A stretch of 64,000 bases of DNA from CAVSWT01 sp963782985 (lineage in GTDB: Bacteria; Bacteroidota; Ignavibacteria; Ignavibacteriales; Ignavibacteriaceae). The stretch spans positions 62,001-126,000 of the forward strand of contig CAWALU010000012.1 in assembly GCA_963782985.1 (NCBI GenBank), read 5' to 3'. The notes under the pieces are model-generated. The model ran no database searches, was not told the DNA's origin, and saw only the letters and a list, made by a program, of their open reading frames with translations. Positions within the stretch are counted from its first letter, which is position 1; each line of letters opens with the position of its first letter. The position numbers and the translations under genes are program-made. This document shows positions 45,432 through 54,797 of the stretch, piece after piece.

Positions 45432-46436
45432 CTAAAAACCAATTTTAACCGTAAACATTTGATTAGAATTGAACCTGGATGAAACCCGGTAAGCGTAGTC
45501 AACTGAAATATTAAAAATTGTTTTTAAATTTATTCCGGCACCGAATGAAGGTCCGAATATAGTTCTATCGTCATTTACATTTTGTGAATTAAAAAAATAT
45601 CCGCCTCTTACAAAAAACATATTATCGTAAGAAAATTCTCCGGCAAATTTAATTTCATTTTCAAAATAAGAACTTGATGAAAAAGAGAATGTTGCGACGT
45701 ATGAGTAAACATTTTCAAATTGATTTTCATAAGCTAAGCCAAAATCAAATTGAAGCGGTAACTCAAAAGCATCGGACTCAATTTTATATAATTGATTTTC
45801 TCTTCGGGTGGTTGTGTCAACTGCTGTTCTTAATAATTCGGGACCGTCAAATTTCATATTAGGTCCAAGATTTTTAACAACGCCTCCAAACATTAAACCT
45901 TCAATTCCAATATTATGATATTGAAACCCGAGATCAAAAGAGACGCCGGTAGCGCTGGTTTCAATAATCTTTTCATGGATGATATTTACTCCTATTCCTA
46001 AAGAAATATTGTCTGAAATATTTTTGCCGTAGCTTAATCCAGCTACCATTAACGTCGGTGAAAAATTCTCACCTGTGCCGTAAGGCTGCTGAGTTGTAGT
46101 TACAGGGATATCTCCAAGGTCAATGGTTTTTAAGTTCAAAGCGAGCGTACCACCTTCGCCGAGGTTAGCCGCCGCCGCCGCATAAGATAAATTTATATCG
46201 GCAATAAAATTCATGTAGGTAAACATCGCATCAATGTCATTTACATTTGAAGCTAATCCGGCAGGGTTATAATAAATTGCTTCAATGCCTGAGATACCCG
46301 CGACAAATGAATTTTGCATAGCAAGACTTTTAGCGCCTACAGGCAGCAGCAATTCCTGCGCTCCGGCAGTTCCATTCTGCGCATGCGAGAGCGTAGAAAA
46401 TATTATTACAATTAAAAGAAGTAATATTTTTTTCAT
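45432..46436 (-). CDS. PorV/PorQ-family outer-membrane beta-barrel protein
   Basis: The ATG at 46436 is preferred to a TTG six codons earlier because GAGG lies 10 bases before it and the signal peptide starts there (MKKILLLLIVIIFSTLSHAQ). The 334-residue protein has GAQELLLPVGAKSLAMQNS and EAIYYNPAGLASNVNDIDAM, the hallmark of the PorV/PorQ (UPF0164) family, followed by alternating barrel strands and an aromatic C-terminal FTVKIGF. In T9SS, PorV shuttles cargo from the translocon to the attachment complex. Its place directly after the large repeated surface proteins suggests a link with their secretion, which is inference. Confidence 0.82.
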   Translation of the reverse strand: MKKILLLLIVIIFSTLSHAQNGTAGAQELLLPVGAKSLAMQNSFVAGISGIEAIYYNPAGLASNVNDIDAMFTYMNFIADINLSYAAAAANLGEGGTLALNLKTIDLGDIPVTTTQQPYGTGENFSPTLMVAGLSYGKNISDNISLGIGVNIIHEKIIETSATGVSFDLGFQYHNIGIEGLMFGGVVKNLGPNMKFDGPELLRTAVDTTTRRENQLYKIESDAFELPLQFDFGLAYENQFENVYSYVATFSFSSSSYFENEIKFAGEFSYDNMFFVRGGYFFNSQNVNDDRTIFGPSFGAGINLKTIFNISVDYAYRVSSRFNSNQMFTVKIGF

Positions 46437-46499
46437 TTGATATTCCTCATTCAATGCTTCTAAATATATTAAATGTTTTTATTTGATGATATGCCATTC

Positions 46500-49463
46500 T
46501 CATCTATTCAAATAATTTTTACCCATAACCACGGCAATTTTTAATATCTTCTCGCCGATGCCGGGCATTTCTAAATGAGCTATGTATATTCCGCCGGCTA
46601 CGGATTGTCCGTCTTCATTTCTTAAATCCCAATCTACATATTGGTTTAGTTCTGTTTTGTCTATTCTTCTTACAAACACTCCGGCTATAGTATAAATTCG
46701 GATGGTTGTTTCTGTGGGTAGTCCCGCAAATCGAATAAAGCTTTGTCCTTCCCGCTCTATTCCGCTGTTGCCGTAATAGGGATTCGGGAATACGGTTATT
46801 TGTTCTATGTTTTCTTTTCCTTTTTCTTTATTCGTTAAGTCGGCTTTCTCTAACACTATTTCATATTTGTTTTCTTCGCTGAATGGCTTGAAGGTTTCTA
46901 TTCTGATTATGGAGCCTATCGATGGAATCTCTCCTTTTATTTTTACTTCACCAAATTTATGTTCTTCCGCTGATGTTATTCCAGATCTATCCGGCAATGG
47001 CTCACTGTAATTGCCGGCGTATGCATATATGGCTTCCCATATCCCTTCACCGCTCTGGCTCCACATCGTATCCCTTTGATTTCTATCCATAGTTTTTATC
47101 AGCATTCTTTCATTAGTCCTTACGTCCCAAATCTCAAACGGAACTCTTCCTTTCCCTTTCGGGTCATCTCTCATCGGCGCATTTAATGGACTGTATCCGG
47201 TGGTATAATATTCACTTCCTTGCTCTGTAAATCTTATCTCATAATCATCATAACCTATATTATCTTTCCAATTTATTCCTTGCTTTTTATCGATTCCGTT
47301 GCTTACTGCTTCTATTTTATTCCCTATCAAATCTATCCCATCCATAGTTATGCTTTTTACTGCTGAGTTCCCTCCCGGGTTATTTCTTTTTATGGAATCT
47401 CTGCCGTTATCTATTATTTGAAATATAAATCCTTCCATTACTTTTTGGTGAAGACTATCCGATCCATAATCCCCGCTGTTCTTTATAAGAGTATCTCCTC
47501 TGCTTTCATTTATTAGATTATATTTGGCGCTGTCATTTCTTTCTATAAATGTTACTGCATATCTATCTCCCGTTAATGACTTCGGGTCTATTACTCTGAA
47601 CCACACCCTACCATCGCTTTGTCCAGATGTTAACTGTGCATATACATTGTCTTCATAATTATAAGCCGAGGAGTAATCTATCTTCTCTCTGCCCGGTATT
47701 ACTTCTATTATTTTCTTCTCACTTTCTAAGTAACTGGGCGAGCTTTCTTTGCTATAGGCATATGCTGTTACTGAATAATAATAGGGATTGCCGTTATACA
47801 ATTTATTATTTGTGAAGGCGTCTTTCTCAATTGTTATATATCTTCTCAATCCCTCGTTATTACCAAATATTACCGGAAGCTTTACGCTTACTCCGTTTAC
47901 TATTACATAATCTTCTATTACTGAGACTTCATTTTCTCTATCATAGATGGCTATTATTTTTCCTTCTCTGTCGCTGCTGTCCCGATGCTGTCTTACAATA
48001 TAGCCTTCAAATGTGTAGCTGGTGTCGGGTAGGTTTTGATCCAATATCAATGGGTCTTCTTCCTCATAGCTTTCCGCGTTTGTATCCCACCAAAGCGTTA
48101 CTTTATCTTCCCCGGGATTTGACGTTACTTTTGGTTTTGGAGGAGGCGGGGTTAGCTGAAAATTAAGGTTATACGCTTTCTGTATTATTCTGGCTTTCCG
48201 TTTCAACTCTGTTACCGAGTTGAGATTATCTGTGCCCTGCGCTGCTATTGTAGCTATTACTACTTCCTGCGTGTCGTAAGGAGCTAAGGTAAAGGGGCCG
48301 GTGGACATTAAAGCAGAAGAAATTTTCAATTTACCAGGAAATATTACGGTATCTTTACCTGGCCAACCATCACCGCCATACCAGCCGGTTTTTTTTGCCG
48401 GATCGCCGGACAAATAATATTTGGTTGGTTGATTTGTAACAGGATTTATTATTTGCTCCCCGCTCCAATATAATCCTTTTAAAACGTTATAAACCTCTTC
48501 GGGTGTAATAGGAACCATAGGATGAAATTCTTTATTTGAAATAGGAGGTGAAGATAAAAATGATATAAAAAAATTATGAGCAGTCATTTTAATATCATCA
48601 CAAAACATTAACCCAAGCGAGGGCGATGGATCGTGTAAGTTATCTTCGATTGTATCTAAAAATGCGTAAGACAAATTTAAGGTTGTATCACATGCATAAA
48701 AAGAATTAGCAAGGGGAAATACCCAGCTTTTACCGACGTACATATTTTCTAAAATATTATTCCCTTTGTTTATCATTTTTAATTTTGTGAATACTACATC
48801 GCCTAATTTACCTGCGCGGGCTAATCCAAAGATAGTCGTTTGAAATTCCAAATTAAGAGGAATGTATTCATAAAGTTTATTATCAAACGAGAAATTCCAC
48901 AAATCATTCGTTACATACCAAAGCGCTTCATCTCCTAAGAAATTTGGTTGGTCAATTCCTTGTGAAAAAATTCCATCGCCATTCATATCTATCCATGGCG
49001 CTCCGTCTTCTACAGGCCATTCATTATAATCCTTTTCATACTCATCTCTTTCCGAGCCGAAAGGAAGAGTTTCCCATCCTTTTTTTATATGAAAAACCCT
49101 ATACTTATCTTTTTTATAATAATCGGCAGAACCATCATCATTTATTTTTCCCGGTAGATATACTATTACTGTTTTAATATTACTGCTATTTGCAAAGACT
49201 AAATTATTTTTTTTGCAGCCCCATAATAAGCCATCATTAAAAAGTATTTGGTTTGTTCCGTATTTACCTCCCGGCCAGACGGCTATATTTCCATTGGGCG
49301 CTATAGAGCCAGGATAATTATTAAATACAGTTGTATTAAATTGATTCACATAGAAATCGGTAGAATCTCTATCCCAAAAAGTTTGCGAATATGAGAAACC
49401 ATTGAATAAACAAAAACCAAACAATGGAACTATTAAAAATTTTATTTTAACCATTATATTCAT
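46500..49463 (-). CDS. Large repeated surface protein, copy E (intact)
   Basis: A 987-residue secreted protein; signal peptide FLIVPLFGFCLFNGFSYSQ (start Met1 or Met4). It is the only full-length member of a local family of five. Residues about 1-120 have a WPGG motif; about 125-185 is the conserved block KKGWETLPFGSERDEYEKDY and DGAPWIDMNGDGIF (calcium-loop-like); about 190-410 is divergent; about 410-987 is nearly constant among copies (GTDNLNSVTELKRKARIIQK, fibronectin-like VTLWWDTNAESYEEEDPLIL). The end FPNPYYGNSGIEREGQSF and SVAGGIYIAHLEM is a FlgD/T9SS-like C-terminal domain. It lies 88 bases after peptide 4. Function unknown. Confidence 0.85.
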   Translation of the reverse strand: MNIMVKIKFLIVPLFGFCLFNGFSYSQTFWDRDSTDFYVNQFNTTVFNNYPGSIAPNGNIAVWPGGKYGTNQILFNDGLLWGCKKNNLVFANSSNIKTVIVYLPGKINDDGSADYYKKDKYRVFHIKKGWETLPFGSERDEYEKDYNEWPVEDGAPWIDMNGDGIFSQGIDQPNFLGDEALWYVTNDLWNFSFDNKLYEYIPLNLEFQTTIFGLARAGKLGDVVFTKLKMINKGNNILENMYVGKSWVFPLANSFYACDTTLNLSYAFLDTIEDNLHDPSPSLGLMFCDDIKMTAHNFFISFLSSPPISNKEFHPMVPITPEEVYNVLKGLYWSGEQIINPVTNQPTKYYLSGDPAKKTGWYGGDGWPGKDTVIFPGKLKISSALMSTGPFTLAPYDTQEVVIATIAAQGTDNLNSVTELKRKARIIQKAYNLNFQLTPPPPKPKVTSNPGEDKVTLWWDTNAESYEEEDPLILDQNLPDTSYTFEGYIVRQHRDSSDREGKIIAIYDRENEVSVIEDYVIVNGVSVKLPVIFGNNEGLRRYITIEKDAFTNNKLYNGNPYYYSVTAYAYSKESSPSYLESEKKIIEVIPGREKIDYSSAYNYEDNVYAQLTSGQSDGRVWFRVIDPKSLTGDRYAVTFIERNDSAKYNLINESRGDTLIKNSGDYGSDSLHQKVMEGFIFQIIDNGRDSIKRNNPGGNSAVKSITMDGIDLIGNKIEAVSNGIDKKQGINWKDNIGYDDYEIRFTEQGSEYYTTGYSPLNAPMRDDPKGKGRVPFEIWDVRTNERMLIKTMDRNQRDTMWSQSGEGIWEAIYAYAGNYSEPLPDRSGITSAEEHKFGEVKIKGEIPSIGSIIRIETFKPFSEENKYEIVLEKADLTNKEKGKENIEQITVFPNPYYGNSGIEREGQSFIRFAGLPTETTIRIYTIAGVFVRRIDKTELNQYVDWDLRNEDGQSVAGGIYIAHLEMPGIGEKILKIAVVMGKNYLNR

Positions 49464-49551
49464 ATAGAGTATTATCAGTCAAGGCAACCATTTCTAAAGA
49501 TATATTAATTGGTAAGATGTAGTTTTTTTTCTTTTTAGTTTATATTAAAGT

Positions 49552-49782
49552 TTAATTTACACAAGGATAATTCGTTAATTCACAATTGTCCCAATACCAT
49601 TCCCAAGCGTCCCAATGACAAGCAAGCCCACTATTATCACAATTCATAGCAAAGAGTAATGAGGGATCCGTGCATGATTGGTAATTTGGACAAGCGGTTG
49701 TGTTGCTACTTGTCGCTTCAGCGAAGCCATAACTTAATATGATAAATAAAATTCCTAAAAAGACCAACTTTATTGCTTTCAT
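49552..49782 (-). CDS. Secreted Cys-rich peptide 4
   Basis: A 76-residue precursor with AAGGAG before the ATG. The signal peptide is MKAIKLVFLGILFIILSYGF with a cut near AEA. The mature part of about 52 residues has six Cys (ACPNYQSCTD, MNCDNSGLAC, WDNCELTNYPC) and many Trp. It is not similar in detail to the other peptides but has the same plan. It precedes the intact large protein E. Possible class: disulfide-rich peptide of the type found with MauE-like proteins in Bacteroidota. Confidence 0.75.
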   Translation of the reverse strand: MKAIKLVFLGILFIILSYGFAEATSSNTTACPNYQSCTDPSLLFAMNCDNSGLACHWDAWEWYWDNCELTNYPCVN

Positions 49783-49859
49783 TTTATTTCTCCTTACTAC
49801 ATCTTACCTTTTAATTCTGTTAATTGTGATTATATTTTGCAGCTTAACAATGAGCCTTC

Positions 49860-50357
49860 TCATCTACTCAAATAATTTTTACCTATAACCACGGCAAGCT
49901 TTAATATTTTTTCTCCGATACCGGGCATTTCCAAATGAGCTATGTATATTCCGCCGGCTACGGATTGTCCGTCTTCGTTTAGTAAATCCCAATCCGCATA
50001 TTGGTTCACTTCTGTTTTGTCTATTCTTCTTACAAACACTCCCGCTATGGTATAAATGCGGATTGTTGTTTCTGTGGGGAGTCCCGCAAATCTTACAAAG
50101 CTTTGTCCGCCTCCTTCTATCTCACTGCTGCCGTAATAGGGATTCGGGAATACGGTTATTTGTTCTATGTTTTCTTTTCCTTTTTCTTTATTCGTTAAGT
50201 CGGCTTTTTCTAATATTATTTCATATCTGTTTTCTTCTGTAAATGGCTGGAAGGTTTCTATTCTGATTATTGAGCCTATCGATGGAATCTCTCCTTTTAT
50301 TTTTACTTCACCAAATTTATGTTCTTCCGCTGGTGTTGTTCCAGATCTATCCGGCAA
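49860..50357 (-). CDS. Copy D, C-terminal fragment
   Basis: A 165-codon frame with SAEEHKFGEVKIKG-like PAEEHKFGEVKIKGEIPS, ITVFPNPYYGSSEIEGGGQS and the FlgD/T9SS-like end GGIYIAHLEMPGIGEKILKL. It is the last piece of copy D, nearly identical to the end of copy E. Confidence 0.65.
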   Translation of the reverse strand: MPDRSGTTPAEEHKFGEVKIKGEIPSIGSIIRIETFQPFTEENRYEIILEKADLTNKEKGKENIEQITVFPNPYYGSSEIEGGGQSFVRFAGLPTETTIRIYTIAGVFVRRIDKTEVNQYADWDLLNEDGQSVAGGIYIAHLEMPGIGEKILKLAVVIGKNYLSR

Positions 50358-50416
50358 TGGCTCACTGTAATTTCCGGCTGTATGCGTATATCGCTTCCCA
50401 TATTCCTTCCCCGCTT

Positions 50417-50815
50417 TTACTCCAACTGGTATCCGTTATATTGTCTATCTCTTATTTTTATAAGCATTCTTTCATTTTTTGTTACGTCCCATATCTCAAA
50501 GGGAACTCTTCCTTTCCCTTTCGGGTCGTCTCTCAATGGCGCGTTTAATGGACTGTAACCCGTGGTATAATATTCGCTCCCCGATTCGGTAAATCTTATC
50601 TCATAATCATCATAGCCGATATTATCTTTCCAGTTTATCCCTTGCCGTTTGTCTATTCCGTTGCTTACCGCTTCTATTTTATTTCCTATCAAATCTATTC
50701 CATCCATGGTTACGCTTTTTATTGCCGAACTCTCTCCCGGATTATTTCTCTTTATGGAATCTCTGCCGTTGTCTGTTATCTCAAATATAAATCCTTCCCT
50801 TACTTTTTGGTGCAC
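50417..50815 (-). CDS. Copy D, constant-region fragment
   Basis: A 132-codon frame starting at GTG; the same phase is open upstream to about 51069 without an ATG, GTG or TTG. It contains VSNGIDKRQGINWKDNIGYD and YYTTGYSPLNAPLRDDPKGK. It goes out of phase at IRDRQYNGYQLE. Confidence 0.55.
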   Translation of the reverse strand: MHQKVREGFIFEITDNGRDSIKRNNPGESSAIKSVTMDGIDLIGNKIEAVSNGIDKRQGINWKDNIGYDDYEIRFTESGSEYYTTGYSPLNAPLRDDPKGKGRVPFEIWDVTKNERMLIKIRDRQYNGYQLE

Positions 50816-51069
50816 GCTGTCCGAGCCGTAATCTCCGCTGTTCTTTATAAGAGTATCTCCTCTGGTTTCATTTATTAAATTATATTTTGCGCTGTCATTT
50901 CTTTCTATAAATGTTACCGCATATCTATCTCCCGTTAATGACTTCGGGTCTATTACTCTGAACCATATCCTTCCATCGCTTTGTCCAGATATTAACTGTG
51001 CAGATACATTGTCTTCATAATTATAAGGCGAGGAGTAATCTATCTTCTCTCTGCCCGGTATTACTTCTA

Positions 51070-51810
51070 TTATTTTCTTTCGCTTTCTAAGTAACTGGGC
51101 GAGCTTTCTTTGCTATAGGCATATGCTGTTACTGAATAATAATAGGGATTGCCGTTATACAATTTATTTTTTGTGAATGCGTCTTTCTCAATTGTTATAT
51201 ATCTTCTCAGTCCTTCGTTGTTACCGAATATTACCGGAAGCTTTACGCTTACTCCGTTTACTATTACATAATCTTCTATCACAGAGACTTCATTTTTTTT
51301 ATCATAGATGGCTATTATTTTTCCTTCTCTATCCCCGCTGTTACGGTACTGCCTTATTATATATCCTTCAAAGCTGTAGCTGGTATCGGGTAGGTTTTGT
51401 TCCACTATTAATGGGTCTTCTTCCTCATAGCTTTCCGCGTTTGTATCCCACCAAAGTGTGATTTTATCTTCTTCGGGATTTGCTGTTACTTTCGGTTTTG
51501 GCGGAGGCGCGGTTAGCTGAAAATTAAGGTTATACGCTTTCTGTATTATTCTTGCTTTCCGTTTCAACTCTGTTACCGAATTAAGATTATCTGTGCCCTG
51601 CGCTGCTATGGTAGCTATTACTACTTCCTGCGTGTCGTAAGGTGCTAAGTTAAAGGGACCGGTGGACATTAAATATGTTCTTTGACCTTCATAAAAAGGA
51701 GGGGCGATTGTATCATTGTTATTCCAACCCTCTCCTTCATACCAGCCAATCTTTGTGTCTGGATCGCCGGGAACAAAAAATTTTGTTTCTTTTAAATGAA
51801 TTAGGATCAA
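51070..51810 (-). CDS. Copy D, central fragment
   Basis: A 246-codon frame with KFFVPGDPDTKIGWYEGEGW, STGPFNLAPYDTQEVVIATI, and the fibronectin-like constant region up to SYLESERK, where it goes out of phase. The first residues overlap the N-terminal fragment. Confidence 0.6.
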   Translation of the reverse strand: MILIHLKETKFFVPGDPDTKIGWYEGEGWNNNDTIAPPFYEGQRTYLMSTGPFNLAPYDTQEVVIATIAAQGTDNLNSVTELKRKARIIQKAYNLNFQLTAPPPKPKVTANPEEDKITLWWDTNAESYEEEDPLIVEQNLPDTSYSFEGYIIRQYRNSGDREGKIIAIYDKKNEVSVIEDYVIVNGVSVKLPVIFGNNEGLRRYITIEKDAFTKNKLYNGNPYYYSVTAYAYSKESSPSYLESERK

Positions 51811-52906
51811 TTATATTGTACCCACTCCACAACTTACCCTGTAAGTTATTATAAAAATATTTTGGATAAGATAGAGATGAAAAATCAGGAAAGAGAGATG
51901 ATCTTTTGCTAGAGTCGATATTAGAAACCTTATAATAAAAAATGAAACTTGTCATTCCTAAATTTTTATTACCAGTTTTCCATTCACCATTAAATTGAGC
52001 ACTATCATTTAAACTTCCTTGTATAACAGGTGTTTGTAAAAATAAATGCCCTTCCGCAGGAGCAGGCGTTCCATATATCTCATCTCGATTGGAAGCATTA
52101 TAACCATATCCTAAATTTATTAAAGTGTCACATCCTACAAAATTATCATTGGGATTTCCAATAACAACAAAATTATTAAGTCCAATATACATTTGGCTTA
52201 TATATTTTCCGCTTTTATTTATGATCATTACTTTCTTAAATATTGTATTTCCCATTATAGCTGAGTTATTAAGTCCATACAAAGTTGTTTGAAATTCCAA
52301 TCCAATCGGTTTCTGCCCTGGAAGAATTCTTGCTTTATTCATATCATTTGAAACAAACCATAAAACTTCGTCTCCTAAAAATCGGGGCTTATCAATACCT
52401 TTTGTAAAAATTCCATTGCCATCAATATCTTCCCAGGGGGCGCCATCCTCTGCAGGCCATTCGTTATAATCCTTTTCATATTCATCTCTTTCCGATCCGA
52501 AGGGAAGCGTCTCCCACCCTTTTTTTATTTTATATATTCTATACTTATAAAGATTTGGATCATCTGCAGAACCATTGTCTAAGATTTTGCCAGGCTGTAA
52601 TACATTATTAAAATAAATTATTCCATTTATGAATAAGCTATCATCTATAACTCCTCCCCATATTAATCCATCTTCTTGTAATAGAGGTTTGGAGGCATAT
52701 ATTCCCCCGGGCCATAAAAAGCCTGGCTTGAAAGGAGGATTTACTGAACTGCTGCCGTTGTTTGAAATATACATTTTTATAGTATTGACAGAAATGTTTT
52801 CATAGTCTTCCTGAGCCCAAAGATTTGAAACAGCAAAAAACCAAATAATTAAATCTAATATTAAAGTCTTAGTTAAATAATTACAATATTCGGGATAAAC
52901 AATCAT
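51737..52906 (-). CDS. Copy D, N-terminal half
   Basis: A 389-codon frame with the signal peptide, FLWPGGIYAS, the conserved block and the divergent central part (IGLEFQTTLYGLNNSAIMGN). Bases 51960-52906 are more than 99 percent identical to 56241-57187. It starts 18 bases after peptide 3. Confidence 0.72.
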   Translation of the reverse strand: MIVYPEYCNYLTKTLILDLIIWFFAVSNLWAQEDYENISVNTIKMYISNNGSSSVNPPFKPGFLWPGGIYASKPLLQEDGLIWGGVIDDSLFINGIIYFNNVLQPGKILDNGSADDPNLYKYRIYKIKKGWETLPFGSERDEYEKDYNEWPAEDGAPWEDIDGNGIFTKGIDKPRFLGDEVLWFVSNDMNKARILPGQKPIGLEFQTTLYGLNNSAIMGNTIFKKVMIINKSGKYISQMYIGLNNFVVIGNPNDNFVGCDTLINLGYGYNASNRDEIYGTPAPAEGHLFLQTPVIQGSLNDSAQFNGEWKTGNKNLGMTSFIFYYKVSNIDSSKRSSLFPDFSSLSYPKYFYNNLQGKLWSGYNIIDPNSFKRNKIFCSRRSRHKDWLV

Positions 52907-53243
52907 TTTTTAATAATTCAGTTTTTATTCACAATATGATGGGCAATTTGGCATATCCGAGCCTTTCAGAGGGCTGCAACAATCATGCGTAGCATTTGGG
53001 ACATAATTATAACAATATGGATAGTGATTATACTGAGAACAGTCGATTGCGGCTATAGCTTTATTACTAAATAAAGTTAATGAACCGGCAACAAAAATTA
53101 TTACTATAATTGCACTAAAAATAAATTTAATCATTTTCATGATATGCTCCTTTAATTTATAATTGTTTACCCCGATCAAATTTTCAATTTTCTTATTTGT
53201 TCAAATAACCCTTCCCTATAACCACGGCAATTTTTAATATCTT
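51960..53243. repeat. 1.28 kb direct duplication, copy 1
   Basis: These 1284 bases match 56241-57524 at a constant offset of 4281 with about eight substitutions and no gaps noticed. The unit holds the N-terminal half of a large protein, a Cys-rich peptide gene and the 3' end of the preceding large gene. The near identity points to a recent event or to gene conversion. Confidence 0.9.
52925..53140 (-). CDS. Secreted Cys-rich peptide 3
   Basis: ATG 53140 is chosen because AAAGGAG lies 6 bases before it; a longer frame begins at 53179. The 71-residue precursor has a signal segment IFSAIIVIIFVAGSLTLF and an AIAA cut site, then a mature part of about 41 residues with six Cys (AIDCSQYNHYPYC, HDCCSPLKG, PNCPSYC). 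The protein is identical to peptide 2. It precedes copy D by 18 bases. The leader end SNKAIA is vaguely like the NVEALA motif of Bacteroidota peptides. Confidence 0.78.
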   Translation of the reverse strand: MKMIKFIFSAIIVIIFVAGSLTLFSNKAIAAIDCSQYNHYPYCYNYVPNATHDCCSPLKGSDMPNCPSYCE

Positions 53244-53290
53244 TTCGCCTATACCGGGCATTTCAAAATGAGCTATGTATATTCCGCCGG

Positions 53291-53758
53291 CTACGGATTG
53301 TCCGTCTTCGTTTTTAAATCCCAATCTGCATATTGGTTCACTTCTGTTTTGTCTATTCTTCTTACAAACACTCCCGCTATGGTATAAATGCGGATTGTTG
53401 TTTCTGTGGGGAGTCCCGCAAATCTTACGAAGCTTTGTCCGCCTCCTTCTATCTCACTGCTGCCGTAATAGGGATTCGGGAATACGGTTATTTGTTCTAT
53501 GTTTTCTTTTCCTTTTTCTTTATTCGTTAAGTCGGCTTTTTCTAATATTATTTCATATCTGTTTTCTTCTGTAAATGGCTGGAAGGTTTCTATTCTTATT
53601 ATGGAGCCTACCGATGGAATCTCTCCTTTTATTTTTACTTCACCAAATTTATGTTCTTCCGCTGATGTTATTCCAGATCTATCCGGCAATGGCTCACTGT
53701 AATTGCCGGCGTAGGCATATATCGCTTCCCATATTCCTTCACCGCTCTGGCTCCACAT
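53291..53758 (-). CDS. Copy C, C-terminal fragment
   Basis: A 155-codon frame with MWSQSGEGIWEAIYAYAGNY, the SAEEHKFGEVKIKG block and the first part of the FlgD/T9SS-like domain. It goes out of phase after QYADWDL because a base is missing in the CGTTTTTAAATC run; the remaining SVAGGIYIAH part is in another frame to 53193. Confidence 0.6.
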   Translation of the reverse strand: MWSQSGEGIWEAIYAYAGNYSEPLPDRSGITSAEEHKFGEVKIKGEIPSVGSIIRIETFQPFTEENRYEIILEKADLTNKEKGKENIEQITVFPNPYYGSSEIEGGGQSFVRFAGLPTETTIRIYTIAGVFVRRIDKTEVNQYADWDLKTKTDNP

Positions 53759-53806
53759 CGTATCCGTTATATTATCTATCTCTTAGATTTTATAAGCATT
53801 CTTTCA

Positions 53807-54745
53807 TTATTTTCTTACGTCCCAAATCTCAAAGGGAACTCTTCCTTTCCCTTTCGGGTCGTCTCTCAATGGCGCATTTAATGGACTGTATCCGGTGGTA
53901 TAATATTCGCTTCCTTGTTCTGTAAATCTTATCTCATAATCATCATAGCCTATATTATCTTTCCAGTTTATCCCTTGCCGTTTGTCTATTCCGTTGCTTA
54001 CCGCTTCTATTTTATTTCCTATCAAATCTATTCCATCCATGGTTACGCTTTTTATTGCCGAATTCTCTCCCGGATTATTTCTCTTTATGGAATCTCTGCC
54101 GTTATCTGTTATTTCAAATATAAATCCTTCCATTACTTTTTGGTGCACACTATCCGATCCATAATCTCCGCTGTTCTTTATAAGAGTATCTCCTCTGGTT
54201 TCATTTATTAAATTATATTTTGCGCTGTCATTTCTTTCTATAAATGTTACTGCATATCTATCTCCCGTTAATGACTTCGGGTCTATTACTCTGAACCATA
54301 TCCTACCATCGCTTTGTCCAGATGTTAACTGTGCAGATACATTGTCTTCATAATTATAAGGCGAGGAGTAATCTATCTTCTCTCTGCCCGGTATTACTTC
54401 TATTATTTTCTTCTCGCTTTCTAAGTAACTGGGCGAGCTTTCTTTGCTATAGGCATATGCTGTTACTGAATAATAATAGGGATTGCCGTTATACAATTTA
54501 TTATTTGTGAATGCGTCTTTCTCAATTGTTATATATCTTCTTAGTCCTTCGTTGTTACCGAATATTACCGGAAGCTTTACGCTTACTCCGTTTACTATTA
54601 CATAATCTTCTATCACAGAGACTTCATTTTTTTTATCATAGATGGCTATTATTTTTCCTTCTCTATCCCCGCTGTTACGGTACTGCCTTATTATATATCC
54701 TTCAAAGCTGTAGCTGGTATCGGGTAGGTTTTGTTCTAATATCAA
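53807..54745 (-). CDS. Copy C, constant-region fragment
   Basis: A 312-codon frame from ILEQNLPDTSYSFEGYIIRQ through GNNEGLRRYITIEKDAF and YYTTGYSPLNAPLRDDPKGK to RVPFEIWDVRK. It is nearly identical to the equivalent part of copy D. Confidence 0.62.
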   Translation of the reverse strand: MILEQNLPDTSYSFEGYIIRQYRNSGDREGKIIAIYDKKNEVSVIEDYVIVNGVSVKLPVIFGNNEGLRRYITIEKDAFTNNKLYNGNPYYYSVTAYAYSKESSPSYLESEKKIIEVIPGREKIDYSSPYNYEDNVSAQLTSGQSDGRIWFRVIDPKSLTGDRYAVTFIERNDSAKYNLINETRGDTLIKNSGDYGSDSVHQKVMEGFIFEITDNGRDSIKRNNPGENSAIKSVTMDGIDLIGNKIEAVSNGIDKRQGINWKDNIGYDDYEIRFTEQGSEYYTTGYSPLNAPLRDDPKGKGRVPFEIWDVRK

Positions 54746-54797
54746 CGGGTCTTCTTCCTCATAGCTTTCCGCGTTTGTATCCCACCATAGCGTTATT

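Larger units (their letters stand above)
49860..52906 (-). pseudogene. Large repeated surface protein, copy D (interrupted)
   Basis: Full-length relative of E, with signal peptide region LILDLIIWFFAVSNLWAQ, WPGG block, the KKGWETLPFGSERDEYEKDY block and the same constant half and C-terminal domain. Breaks relative to E: near 51790-51793 (one extra base in an A/T run of four), near 51074 (one base lost in TTCTTCTCG), near 50430 and near 50385. The frames are 52906-51737, 51810-51070, about 51069-50417 and 50357-49860. With copy C it shares subgroup features (SSPYNYEDNVSAQL). It could be a decayed or silent copy, or damaged by sequence errors in a repeat. Confidence 0.78.
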
